A stretch of 64,000 bases of DNA, from assembly GCA_037833965.1 (NCBI GenBank), contig AP031351.1, positions 9,994,501-10,058,500 of the forward strand, written 5' to 3'. Numbering within the stretch: the stretch's first letter is position 1; each line of letters opens with the position of its first letter. Positions 26,260 to 37,063 of this stretch are shown piece by piece. A program made the translations under genes and the position numbers. The notes beneath the pieces are model-generated. The model had not been told where the DNA came from and ran no database searches. It saw only the letters and a list, made by a program, of their open reading frames with translations. The stretch comes from Marchantia polymorpha subsp. ruderalis. Lineage: Eukaryota; Streptophyta; Marchantiopsida; Marchantiales; Marchantiaceae.

Positions 26260-28018
26260 CGCATTAGTGGCTAATTAATCCGGATTTGCAGCGGGAGTGG
26301 GCCTCTGTGGCGGACCAGAGCGCGTGGAAAGGAGGGGCTGCGACTCTGCGGGAAAGCAGCAGAGGAACTCTAATTTCGTGCTGATGAAGCGCAAATGATC
26401 TGTGAGGAAGGAAAAATTTCGAGGAATTTGCGAGGAAGGAGTGAAAGACGCAGAAATTGGTCTGGAGCAGATTCCTTTCGCTGCAGCAGTAGCAGTGCTC
26501 GCAGTAGCAGCAGCAGCAGCAGCAGGCAGGCAAGGCAGGCAGCAGCATCAACAACAGCATAGGAATAGCAAAGGGCAGCGTCACGCATCATCCTTGGGGC
26601 CTCCTCCTCCTTGTAGAAAAGAGCGCTCGCGCCATCAGAATTCCTGAGAGGAGACAGATAGAAGAGGTGTGACTTTGTTGTGCAGCAGAGAGGGTGTAGA
26701 GCAGAGTAAGCAAAGCAAGGAACAACAAAAGCAACAGCAGTGGTGGTGAAAACAACAGGCGGATTGGTTGATTGATTGATTGATTGTTCTGATAGATTGA
26801 TTAAGCGAGAGCGAGGGTGGGAGACAGACAGAGACAGAGAGGGAGCGAGGGAGAGACAGAAATAAAAAGAAAGAAGCAAGGTTTGCGAGAGGGTTGGAGT
26901 CGAAGAAGGGTGGGAAAGGCAGCAACTGGGAGCACGTACCCGAACGACAGCAAGCAGCTAAGGCGTACAGAGTGATAGATGGGGCTGCTGTGAGGTGGAA
27001 AGAAAAGCGATTCATATATTTGACCAACTTGGAGAAACAGCGAAAGGGTGAAAGTCGTAGTTGTAGGAATTCTTCAACCATGCGTGGAAGATCTCGAGGA
27101 AGAACGAGCTGGAGTTTTCAAAGGCACCAAGAGCTTGAAGGTAGGAACGAGTTCTCTCGTACGGGAATTTGCTGCAGTTTCGTGTCTTTCTTCTCCCTCG
27201 GACGCAACTTCATTGCCTGTTGATCTTCTCTCACACGAGAAATTTCACCCGGTAAATCCCCTCTGGTTGCCACCCTTATTAGTCCTCCTCCTCCACCCTG
27301 AAGCTTCATTGGACATTATTTCCTAGGACTGCCATATTTGATCACGCATTCATTGAAGTGCACCAATCGGAATTAACGTTTAGGCATCTGTGAGCTCAGA
27401 GATTGCAACGGCATCCGGGGTTTTCGCTGCTCCCTGCCCTCGATTTTGTCGAGAGCATGAATATTTCGCCCCCGTTGCCGTCGGAGCTCGAACAGCGAAG
27501 CCGAGCGGCTCCATTCCCGCATTTATCGTTCTACCGCAATTGACAATCGGGACGACGGTAACTAGCTGCCTAGTCAGAGGAAAATGTCGCATGGTTGGTT
27601 GCCTGCCAGCCCGTCCGTAATGGCATCGACATTGGTGGCGCTTTTCCGAACAGTCATCGTGGGCCTAGTTCAGCACAAACCCAAAGTTGCATGAACCTGC
27701 GTTAGCGCATCAACCGCGGTGTTCGTGAGGCCAGACCGCGGCCTGCGGTTAGGGGGTCATCGGGTGGGTGCCCTGAGAGTAGGCGAACCGCACGACAGCT
27801 GCTGACATTCGCGACGGCAAGCCATTCGTCGTAATGGCTTCCAGGGGCGACGCCTCGTCCGTGGAGTGGCAGTCAGTTCTTGTCGTCTGCGCAGTTCAGA
27901 GCTACTAGGAGCTTTTTGATCTCTCAGGATTTGTCCCAGCGGGCCCGTCTTCTCGAAGCAATCGCTCCCTTTTGAATCGTGGGTGTGGCCGTCGATAGGG
28001 AGCTTCCCGAGGATATGT

Positions 28019-28020
<2 letters not shown>

Positions 28021-28095
<75 letters not shown>
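28021..28095 (+). repeat. (GA)37 microsatellite
   Basis: Uninterrupted GA dinucleotide run of 75 bases, about 640-720 bp upstream of the candidate PP2C start codons. GA tracts near plant promoters are known targets of BASIC PENTACYSTEINE proteins. That role here is inference. Confidence 0.95.
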
Positions 28096-28098
<3 letters not shown>

Positions 28099-28131
28099 TC
28101 ACTAGATGTGCTGCACGAGCGGTGAAATAGG

Positions 28132-28147
28132 TCACTGACGTCAGTGA
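28132..28147. promoter_or_regulatory. 16-bp palindrome with TGACGTCA bZIP core
   Basis: TCACTGACGTCAGTGA is perfectly self-complementary over 16 bases and contains the C-box/CRE octamer TGACGTCA bound by plant bZIP dimers. It sits 37 bp right of the GA tract and upstream of the PP2C gene. Binding is inferred from the motif alone. Confidence 0.5.
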
Positions 28148-28738
28148 AGGATTATCTGGCTCGGTCGTCCGAGCTGAGCGGATTGGATCGCCAAAAGGTT
28201 TCGGCCCACGCTCGGTGACAACGGGAATGACGTGCATGAAGTGTATGTGTGTAGCAGAGGCGGTGCTCGAGGCCCAGCAGCAGCAGCCAGTGATGGCTGC
28301 CTGCAAACGCCGTTGTTTAGACGATGTGTCGCGCATCGTGTTCAATAGGAGGTTTTGCAGGAGAGCGCGGAGCAACTCAGTTGGCCTCAGAGCTGCGCTT
28401 GTTTCAGGGCATCCGCCCCGCTGCGACGAGGGGAAGCATGATTGGGGAGGAGGAGAAAGGACTGGTGGTTCGGTGGTCGAGGATTTAGCTTAGCGATGGA
28501 TTGTGCCGCATATTTTCCTGAATGTAGTCTGGCGTGCTGTTGTCGTGCAGGTCATTGCAGCAACGATTGTCCCTGTCGAGCCTGTTGAGGTACAGAAGAA
28601 GAGAGTCTGCGGAGCTCAGCACTAAGCACTCAGCACGTCCTCGCCCGCCCGCCCTACCTATCAACGCCATCGATTGCGCGAAACAAACATAACCTCACAG
28701 CGCGTCCATTCAATGGTGGCATCGTCCGAATCAGAGAC

Positions 28739-31282
28739 ATGAAATTTCAGTGGTTGTTCCGTCGGAAAAGTGGTGAGCGCAAATTGGAATTGAAGGGCGG
28801 CCAGGGAAAGATGGGTGCCAATTTGTCCTATCGCAAGCGCCTGATGGACCCGAGTCCGCTGCGAGCCCTGCAGAACCAGCAGCGGGTGACCCCGCTGGCT
28901 TCCGAGGACGGCGAGGGCAGCAGCCGCGGGCGCAGCACTCGCGGCGAAGGCAGCAGCCGCGGGGGCAGCCGCGGGGGCGGCGAGGGCAGCAGCCGAGCGT
29001 CGGTGGACAGTATTGTGCGCGTTGGGTCCGACACGAGCGACGAGACGACGTCCGAGGACGGTGGCGAGGATCTGAGTGTGAGCTTTGGATACCACTGTCG
29101 GGACGATACTGCTTTGATGGAGGAGGAGGAGGAAGATGTTGCGCCTCTGGCGACGATGATGACGACGACGACGACGACTGCCCCTGCGACGACGACGACC
29201 GCAGCTGGGGATCACTTGAGTGTCGGCGTGCCTGCGGCCGCAGCAGCATCCATCTTCTCCCCGGAACACTTGCTCATGTCTCCCCCATGCGCCACAAAAC
29301 CGTTTTCGAAAAAAAGTAGATCGTTTTCTTGCTTGACCGGAGCTGCACTGAGCGCCAATGCCACTTTGGCCAACACCACCATTTGCAATGGTCTGATCGG
29401 GGAAGAAATTCTGCCGGGCCTCGATTCTCCTCGCACGTTTCGGAAGTTGAATTCTTCAGCGTCGACTACAATGTTGGAACTTTCGAGGGGGTCCTCTAAC
29501 GCCACCCATCAATCTGCTTCTTTCCCTCCTGCCTTCCCTGCCGAGTATGGAAGCGATCACTGTCAGGAAATGGACAACCCTTCTTTCTTGGAAGCAGGCG
29601 ATGTTCAAATGGCCGGCGGAGCTGCTGGTGAGGACCGTGTGCAAGCCGTGTGTTCGGAAGAGAACGGCTGGCTCTACTGCGGTATCTACGACGGTTTCAA
29701 CGGACGAGACGCAGCCGACTATCTGGCGGGAACGTTTTATGAAAATGTCGGATTGCACATGAAATTGGTGGAATGGCATGTCCAGAGGGAGTCGGTGCGG
29801 GAGCTCAGAAGTCCTTACATCTTGGAAACTCCTCATCTGGAAGGCGGAATTCGGGACCCGATAATTACAGACGATTGTATGGATTTGCAGCTCGCCGGTG
29901 AACCCGATTTTACCATGTATGACGAAAACGAAGTCCAGCAGCAGGCTATGATGCGAGGATTGATGCGAGCTTTTAACCAGACTGAAGGAGATTTCTTGTC
30001 TATGGTGGAACAGGAGATGGACGAGCGTCCGGAGCTTGCCATGGTAGGCTCATGCGTTTTGTCTGTACTTATCCACGGCAAGAATCTGTACACTCTGAAC
30101 CTGGGTGACAGTCGTGCTGTGTTGGCAACCTACTCACCCCAAAAGTTTAACAAAGGGAGGTGCGATGGCGACCTCTATGCTGTCCAGCTAACGGAGTCTC
30201 ACGTGGTTGATAACGTTGACGAGAAGCAGAGAATTTTAGCAGAGCACCCTGATGATCACACGGCCATCTCAGGTGGACGACTCAAAGGGAAACTCAAGGT
30301 CACTCGCGCTTTTGGGGCAGGGTATCTGAAGAAGGTAAGCAGGCTGTGAGTTTCCACGATTCCCCCCTGTTTTCGCCTTCGAGTGACTGTTGTGATCCCT
30401 GTTTGAGAAGTGTTAAACGTCTTTTTTCTTATCCGTGCAGGCCAAGCTGAATGATGGTTTGATGGGTATCCTGAGAGTTAAAGATCTGTACACACCTCCC
30501 TATCTTGGTACAGTCCCCTGCGTGAGTGCACATGCGGTAACTTGTGATGATGTTTTCGTGGTTCTGGGGAGCGATGGTCTTTTCGACTTTTTCACCAATG
30601 AGGAGGTGGTGAATCTTGTGCATCACTACATTTTGGACTATCCACACGGAGATCCTGCTAAGTACATGCTGGAGCAGCTTTTAAATCGCGCAGCTCTAAA
30701 CGCAGGTACCGGTCATCACTGAAGAAAGCCTAGTGGGCCCCGGACCCCTTTTTTTTTTAAGACGAGTCATTTACCAAGTCACTAAACTCGTCCTAATTAC
30801 AACCGCCACGACTTTCCTGCGCGGAATGATGGTTGGCGATAGAACTTGGCCTTAAATTCGCAACAAAGTTCTGTTGTGAAATGTGATTGCAAGCGTTAAT
30901 GGGGCCGAGTACTTACCTCAGAGCTCAGTCTTCAGTTCATAGCCTGAATATTCGCAACGGAATAATTTCATATTGTGCTTGATAATTTTGCCCGAGACTG
31001 TGAAGTTACCTGCTCTTAGTTCTTCGAAGAGGATGGTATCTGGTAACTAAGTAGCTGCTTCTTGTAGATGCATTTAGGTGCTATTTTAATGCTGGCCCCT
31101 GCTTTCAGATGCGGCTGGTGGTTGACGCAGTGGTTTATGTTTTTGTCTTGACAGACATAACAGTGGAGCAACTGAAGACCATTCCCATCGGTAGGAGGAG
31201 GAAATACCACGATGATGTCACCGTTATTATAATAGTGTTGGGAACCGAATTTCGTACTTCTTCGGCGTCGACTGAGTCTTAG
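28739..31282 (+). CDS. POLTERGEIST-like protein phosphatase 2C (POL/PLL clade)
   Basis: Ser/Thr phosphatase of the PP2C fold; POL/PLL proteins act at the plasma membrane downstream of CLAVATA-type receptor kinases in stem-cell control. Exons 28739-30334, 30441-30705, 31155-31282 join in frame (662 codons from the first ATG). An acidic, Gly/Ser-, Thr- and Ala-rich N-terminus holds 'FSCLTGAALSANATLANT', a clade signature near residues 196-213. The catalytic domain follows: 'AGEDRVQ' (~295), 'GIYDGFNG' (315-322), 'GSCVL', 'LGDSRAVL' (455-462), 'LKVTRAFGAGYLK' (519-531), then 'GSDGLFDFFTNEE' in exon 2 and 'RRRKYHDDVTV' in exon 3. The metal-binding Asp residues are present. 'AFGAG' in place of the usual AFGD is a clade trait. 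Start: Met25 (28811) has AAGATGG context and begins MGANLS, an N-myristoylation pattern as in POL, so it is the better start (638 aa). Confidence 0.92.
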
Positions 31283-34164
31283 TTGAGGTGGAATGAAGCT
31301 CTCGCCCATCCAGAGAGGGACCTCGTTTTTAAGCAGGAAACAGAATCTCTACACTTCTCTCAACTGATCAAGAGTAAACTTTGGTCGTCAACTGGAGCAA
31401 ATTTTTGGAAGTCAGCATGCTAAAGCACGTGGGTAGTGCAACCGTGCGTACAGCTCCTCTCTGACACACGGCACCCAAAGCACATCCATGGCGTTCGGAA
31501 CTGAGCTTGTAACAAAGTGAGAGTTCTTTTTCTGTGATAACCGGTGCGTGAAGTATGTGGCGCATTGCTGCATATAGTATATATTTTCGATCCAAAATCT
31601 TTTTGGTTCCTCTCAAAGTAACAGACCGACCTGGTATGATTTCCCACCCTCGCGCATGAGAAAGGAAGATAAGGAAAGGCAAGCTTGCTTGAGTTGTACA
31701 TTAACTTGTAGCACGAGGGTCGTGAGAGTGTTATATTCCAAGACATCTAGGGTTACTTCAGGACTATTTAGTTGTAGTGCCAAATGCTTCTCCATCCTTG
31801 TGGGTGGGCCTCACTGCTTGTAAGAGTCTCCAGACTTCAGTGGCTCAACAACCATATCTATACTAATTTATGTATATATTTAAAATTCCGCTTTGGAAAC
31901 AAACTAAGCGGAATTAGCACAGACTATTCTTGAGCCGTGGAGTGTGCGGCAAGCCCTCTCCTGGCATTGTTGTGAGGTCTGCTTGTTCTGTTTACTAGCT
32001 GCAAAGCAGTTCAATGAGATTGTTCTGCGGATACTTGTCAGCAAGAGCAGTAATATAAAGCATTCTCACTGCAAACCTTCTTGTACCATGGAGTTTGATG
32101 AAATCTTTTGAATGATGGAGTGTTATGTTACTGCCTTTTAGCTCAATCTTAGAGTTGACTAGTTCTATCATCTTGGCTCTCACACCGTTTTGGCTCAATT
32201 GCATGGCTTCGTAGGGATTATCTTAGTCTCAAAGTGAAACAGGAAAACCTTCTTCCCATATGAATCATTTGCAGGTTTTCTTCCGGTTTCAAGGACGGAA
32301 CAACTGCTTCCAACTTCCGCTGCTCTTTCTCACACCTCACATGAACGCAGGGGTTTTCAAACATCACTCATCTCAGGCACATCACCAGGTGCGGCAGTTG
32401 CATACTTGGTCCAAACATCGTCAACTGGACATCAATTAGATCGGGTCTGTGGCAATCGAAGGTGGGCGTTGACATATCTAAGTCACCCTTCAGGCTCATG
32501 GGATGCCAATCTGCGAAGTGTACATGAAAGGATTCGAAGTACATGAAGGATATTTCTATTATCTTTGCAAGCTCAATAATGCCATGTGCCGATGTGGGAA
32601 ATTGAATTCTGTTTGCTCAGACGCTCTTTTTTGAGGGCTTATTTGTTCGATAGAGTAGGGATATTTAAGACGTTCATCGATCTGCTGGGCAGTCGAATGC
32701 TGTCAGTCAGGTGGAATATTTTCAGGGTTTCCTTGTTTGACAGAGTAGGATAATCAAGATGCGCCTATTCGGGCTCTTGTTGCAATCTTAGATGTGTTTC
32801 TTCGTCATGTACATGAAATTTATCCCTTGAGATACATAGAAGATAAAGCGGAACTGACCAAATCAGAAGTTGCCGAGTTGGAGAAGTTGCTGTTGCTATT
32901 ATAGTCACCTTGGTGATAATGCTTGTTCAAGCATATCACACCCAGTTTTGCAACTTTGCAATTATATGAACTTACACGTTGGAAAGCGGTACAGCTCTAA
33001 AGATTTAAACTTAAAAGCCCATGACTTCCTGACACTTGTTTTGTTATATGCGTGAATTGTAGTTTGGAAACTCCTCCTTGGGTCAGTCAGCAGAACATAC
33101 ACAGTCCTCCGTTTTTAGGACTAGAACCACATGTTTGGAAAGGCAGAAGCGTTTGCCAGTACGCCATAACTATTACTGACGTACTCATGTTCAATTTTTT
33201 CTTTACTTTGCTTGTTAGTCAAATTAAGAGGACAACGTAAGAAGCACATGTAACTGCGAAGGGTGGAAAAGGCCGTACTTATTTTTTCGAACAAACTTAT
33301 GTTGCATACTGTTGAGTGTATTTCTGCGGGTTGCAGTTGACTGGCCTCCTAGCAAGCAAAGTCTTTCACAAACCTTTACTAAAAGCGTTCTTAGCGCTAC
33401 GTTTCTAGGGTTTAGTCAAAGCATACAGACGCATCTAAGAAGTAATGCACAGTGATATACACTCGTGCCGCTGAAAACCGGATCTGCTGTAGAACTTAGA
33501 TTCTCTGTGAGCGTAGATTGTCAAAATCTTACAAGGATTATAGTTAAAGTTATACACCGAGCCCATGATGATACTGTTGTACCTGACACGATATCTAACT
33601 CTGGTATAAAACTAGAGATTCGCACCGTGTAATGTTGGTCAACATTCGATCAAAACTAAAAGGTCCAGCAGTTTATTACTGGAAGGCGCACACATAGCCA
33701 AGCCACTTGCAAATGAACTCGGCCTTTGAGTTGATCACTACCAGCACATGGGTGGAATATCAACGTCCTCTAATTTGAGGACCTTCAGTCATTGAGAAAC
33801 ACAGAAGAGTACATTTATGAGACTCTGGCAATGTGCTGTCTCTCTCACCGACATTTTACGGTACATCGACAGTCTCCAGGATCTCTGTTCAGCGTATGTA
33901 ATGGTGATGCATTCAGTGAATGTGAATCCCAGTCCTGAGAACGAGTTGTTTATACGTACCCCTTGATATTTGTGCTTTAAAGCTGTTATCAATGGACTTT
34001 CCTGCAGGGGACGTCCACCATGCATGCATGTGGCCTCGGAAGTCAGTCGAAACACTTAGACTTCGGAAGTATCACAAGCGGATTACACTTTTGAGAAATG
34101 CTTAACTAAAGTCAAGCGCAATGCACTATCCTCTGCGTGTCAGCTATCTGCAATATCATCGCAT

Positions 34165-34200
34165 GTAAAGTTCAGCATACAAATGTATGTCGAACTTTAC
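34165..34200. repeat. Short near-perfect inverted repeat (hairpin)
   Basis: GTAAAGTTC and GAACTTTAC form 9 outer pairs, one A-C mismatch and one G-T pair follow, then CATAC/GTATG closes over a 4-base AAAT loop. It is not followed by a T run, and there is no flanking gene it obviously serves. It could be a small MITE relic. Confidence 0.6.
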
Positions 34201-34895
34201 AGTTTGTATACTACGTAAAGAGAACGTTGGAATGCCATTTGATTTTCTGCATCAAGTGGACGTTACATTCGCATGTGACAAGAGTCTTATCATCGGAAAT
34301 GTAGTGACTCTGTTGTTCACACAGTCAGGCTGGACTGTTGGAGTTAGTGCCGGTGTACAACGACCTTCATTCCTTTAAGGTTCTCAAGGAAGAGAAGTAA
34401 ACATCTTCACATGAACGATCGCAGTGAGTGAAAAGAAAAAGAGATCCAGTTACATAATAACACAGTACCTCTTTTCAGAAAATGAACGTCTTCGCTCATG
34501 CTATCATCCGAAAATCCACCATGCAGGCTCCAGGGTACTCTAAAAGCTTTCCACAAGTGGTTATTTTATCCCCGCGGCTACGGTAGCCGCATTTACCGTG
34601 TTTTTGCTCTCATTGCTCCAGTCTACTCGTGGCCAGGATTTGTTGATTTGGTGGTCAAAAGTGCGGATGGGCGCTCCATCCGGCATTTCTGTGCAGGAAG
34701 AATCAGAAAGGGTTCGAAAATGCCTGCCAGTTCCTAGGTGACGAAACCTCAACTGCACCAGAGTTGGCAATTTTTGTCGACGTGTCGGGACTCGAGCATG
34801 GGAGGTTTCCTCTTTCACAAATTTCAAATAACCTTTTCTCTTGGAATTGTCGGCTCATAATCCGCTCGCTCTGTTCTCATCGCGCGTGCTCGTCA

Positions 34896-34903
34896 TGACG
34901 TCA
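34896..34903. promoter_or_regulatory. TGACGTCA octamer
   Basis: Perfect C-box/CRE palindrome 1.26 kb upstream of the F-box start codons, just left of a short CACATGTGC. It is a bZIP-type site by sequence only, and its link to the F-box gene is a guess. Confidence 0.3.
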
Positions 34904-36157
34904 GGTTGCACATGTGCGCCGCTCTTCTATTGGCTGACAAACGAAGGAAAGGACGGATCTCCGACGTTACGAACGGCACAACATCTTCATGAAAAGTCTT
35001 GGAGATATGGAGGAGGTCGAGTCTCGACTCTCGAGATCTTGTCTGACGCATGCTGGCCATTGACCGGTCACCTCTGCGTCGGAACTTTTCCGCGGAGCAT
35101 GCACATGAGTAGGACACGTAGACTGGCTCTCGCATCCCTTACCCAGTCCCGTAGGTACAATAGGGGTTCTGGATGTGAGAGTGTCGTGGTAAAAGCCACC
35201 CCGACCCTAATCGATTAACTTCATCCACCGCAGCGTACGCAGTCAATATCATGGACTGGTCGCTCTCGTGAGAGTTTTAGAGAGAGAAAGAACCTCCTCA
35301 TCCGCGCCAGAAGATTCGTGCACGTCAGTCCCAGCAGATGTCCCTTTGCTGGAGCTTGAGCACTTTTGCTAAACTTTAATTGTAAGGTCAAGTTCAGCTT
35401 TACAGAAATTTTGAGAAGGGGATGCAGACCAAGGTGTACAAATGTACATGCAAGGCTGTCTCTCGGTGCTGCAGCAGGAAGTTTGTGCCCGGAGGTTGAA
35501 GCAGTTCATCAGACTCTTCGATATCTTTAGAAAGTACCGATATCGTTACACGTGATTTCTTCCAACTCAATCGCAGGACGTCGTTTAGATTGGAATTGCC
35601 GACAGCTGAACTACTGCCTTTCGCTATGACAGCGACTTCAGTGACTGGACTGCTGTTTCTAGGGTTTTGAGAGTTTGGAGCCCCGAAGGCAAAATCCTTG
35701 CCTATGTCTCACATGAAATTGTTAAGGATTGAGGGAGAAGTACGTTCTTTCACTTGAGGTTTGTCCTTCGAAAAAAACTTCGTGGTAGATGTGGCTCAAA
35801 TGACGAAAGATTGGAGCCCCAAATTCATTCTCCCTGAAAATTTCTCTCCCTATAAGTTTCTGCCTCGCTTTCGCGGAATGTGCTTCATTGTCTTCGTTCC
35901 TTTGGAGAGATACATTCTTGGCATTTGATCTCACTTGGTTGATTGCTTGCATTTTCTTAATGATGATGCGATTTCTTCGTATTTGCATGGTTTCTGAAGT
36001 TTTTAGCAAAGATGTGATTTGTCAGTGTCGTATGAAGAGTGAGGAGATGTACCTGTCGACTGCTGGGTTTTCTTAATTTTAATCTCCACTTGCACTGGTT
36101 TGGTCGGGCTTTCTTCTATTGGATTCCAAACGCTGGTTTCACTGGCCGGACCGAGAG

Positions 36158-37063
36158 ATGCTCGACACGATGGCAACTGAAGAACTTGAATTGAGGAACT
36201 CCGTTGGCAGCTCAGCTTCAACAGTTTCCTCCATCTTAATGCCGAACGATGAAGGCAACAGATGTGTGGCACTGCTCCTGCCCTTCGAAGTTATAAGAAG
36301 AGTATTCTCGCAGCTGGACTACCGTGACCTGATTAATTGCTCTCTTGCTTGCAAGTACGTGCCACTCCTTCCAAACCTCTTGATCTTGCCAGTGTAGAAT
36401 TGTGCCGTGAGATTCTGTGTTTCATCACAATTTTTGCTTCTCTCTCTTTGGCCTATACGCGAACGTCCCTGGGGAACGCGTCCTCCCAACAAAATTCTTA
36501 TGCTGGATCATCCACAACTCACATTTTAGCTCCAGGGGGCGTAACCTCGAGAGCAGGTCACATTTCTAGTTGAATGGCATCTACTTCATTTTTCACTCCT
36601 TTCATAAGATTCATCAGGCCTAGACATGGAAACTGATAAGTACTATTAGTATGGGAAGGTTTTGTAAATTTTTTCGAGGGTGTATTAAGCATTCATCATT
36701 CCTTCTCCTGTGTGTCGTCATTCCACTTCATTTTAGGACTAGACTCTTTTTTTTACGAGTGACTACACGTGGAGCTCCTCATGTAAACTTATTGTATGCT
36801 ACGGATTGTTAGTTGAAGGTATGAAATTGGTTTCTCAGAGTTATATTTTCTAGTATCAGACGAGAAGATTTCCAGCAAGTGTTGGAACTCAGTTGTACGC
36901 AATGATCCGTGTGCGCAGGCAGTGGCATGCAGATTCAGAAAATCTTAGGGAAGGATGGAAAGAAGAGTATTGGGAAGCTTGCTCTGTGCGTGGTTTGATT
37001 CAGTGGGATTCTAATCCTCCTCGAGCTCGTTACGATGCCTATCTCGCTTGCAGCCCAGATTAA
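36158..37063 (+). CDS. Small F-box protein (two exons)
   Basis: Exons 36158-36354 and 36919-37063 join through TGC-AA|G to a 113-codon frame ending in TAA. The F-box is split by the intron: 'LLPFEVIRRVFSQLDYRDLINCSLAC' then 'KQWHADSENLREGWKEEYWE', matching the LP-E-L--IF--L---DL---S--CK-W pattern that binds SKP1 in SCF ubiquitin ligases. The second Met (36170, ACGATGG) has better context than the first (36158) and gives 109 aa; the frame is closed by TAA at 36080-36082. After the F-box only about 35 residues remain, with no LRR, Kelch or other substrate domain. Either this is a mini F-box protein, a truncated copy, or a further exon is spliced in before the stop. Substrate unknown. Confidence 0.75.

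Larger units (their letters stand above)
26260..28738 (+). promoter_or_regulatory. Probable promoter and 5' leader of the PP2C gene
   Basis: GC-richer stretch with simple repeats typical of plant promoters and leaders: GCA runs at about 26503-26525, GATT repeats at 26765-26785, a GA tract at 28021-28095 and a TGACGTCA palindrome at 28132-28147. No coding frame here is convincing. A leader intron ending near 28550 (a pyrimidine-containing tract then GTGCAG) is possible but unproven. The transcription start cannot be placed by eye. Confidence 0.4.
31283..36157. other. Intergenic between PP2C and F-box genes
   Basis: PP2C 3' region followed by ~4.5 kb of mixed sequence with only short overlapping frames. 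Two details: a hairpin at 34165-34200 and a TGACGTCA at 34896-34903. Short frames at 34498-34737 and 34841-35218 match nothing I recognise. Confidence 0.4.

Noticed and set aside
27905-28375. 156-codon minus-strand frame with a long Ser-Leu run
   Set aside because: It is produced by reading through the (GA)37 tract; no domain on either side.
28661-29269. Minus-strand open frames of 172-202 codons over the PP2C first exon
   Set aside because: They mirror the GC-rich, Ser/Gly/Thr/Ala-repeat coding sequence of the PP2C N-terminus and show no domain of their own.
36119-36157. Upstream extension of the F-box frame beginning at 36119
   Set aside because: The codon there is TTG, not ATG. The first ATG in frame is 36158 and the better-context one 36170.
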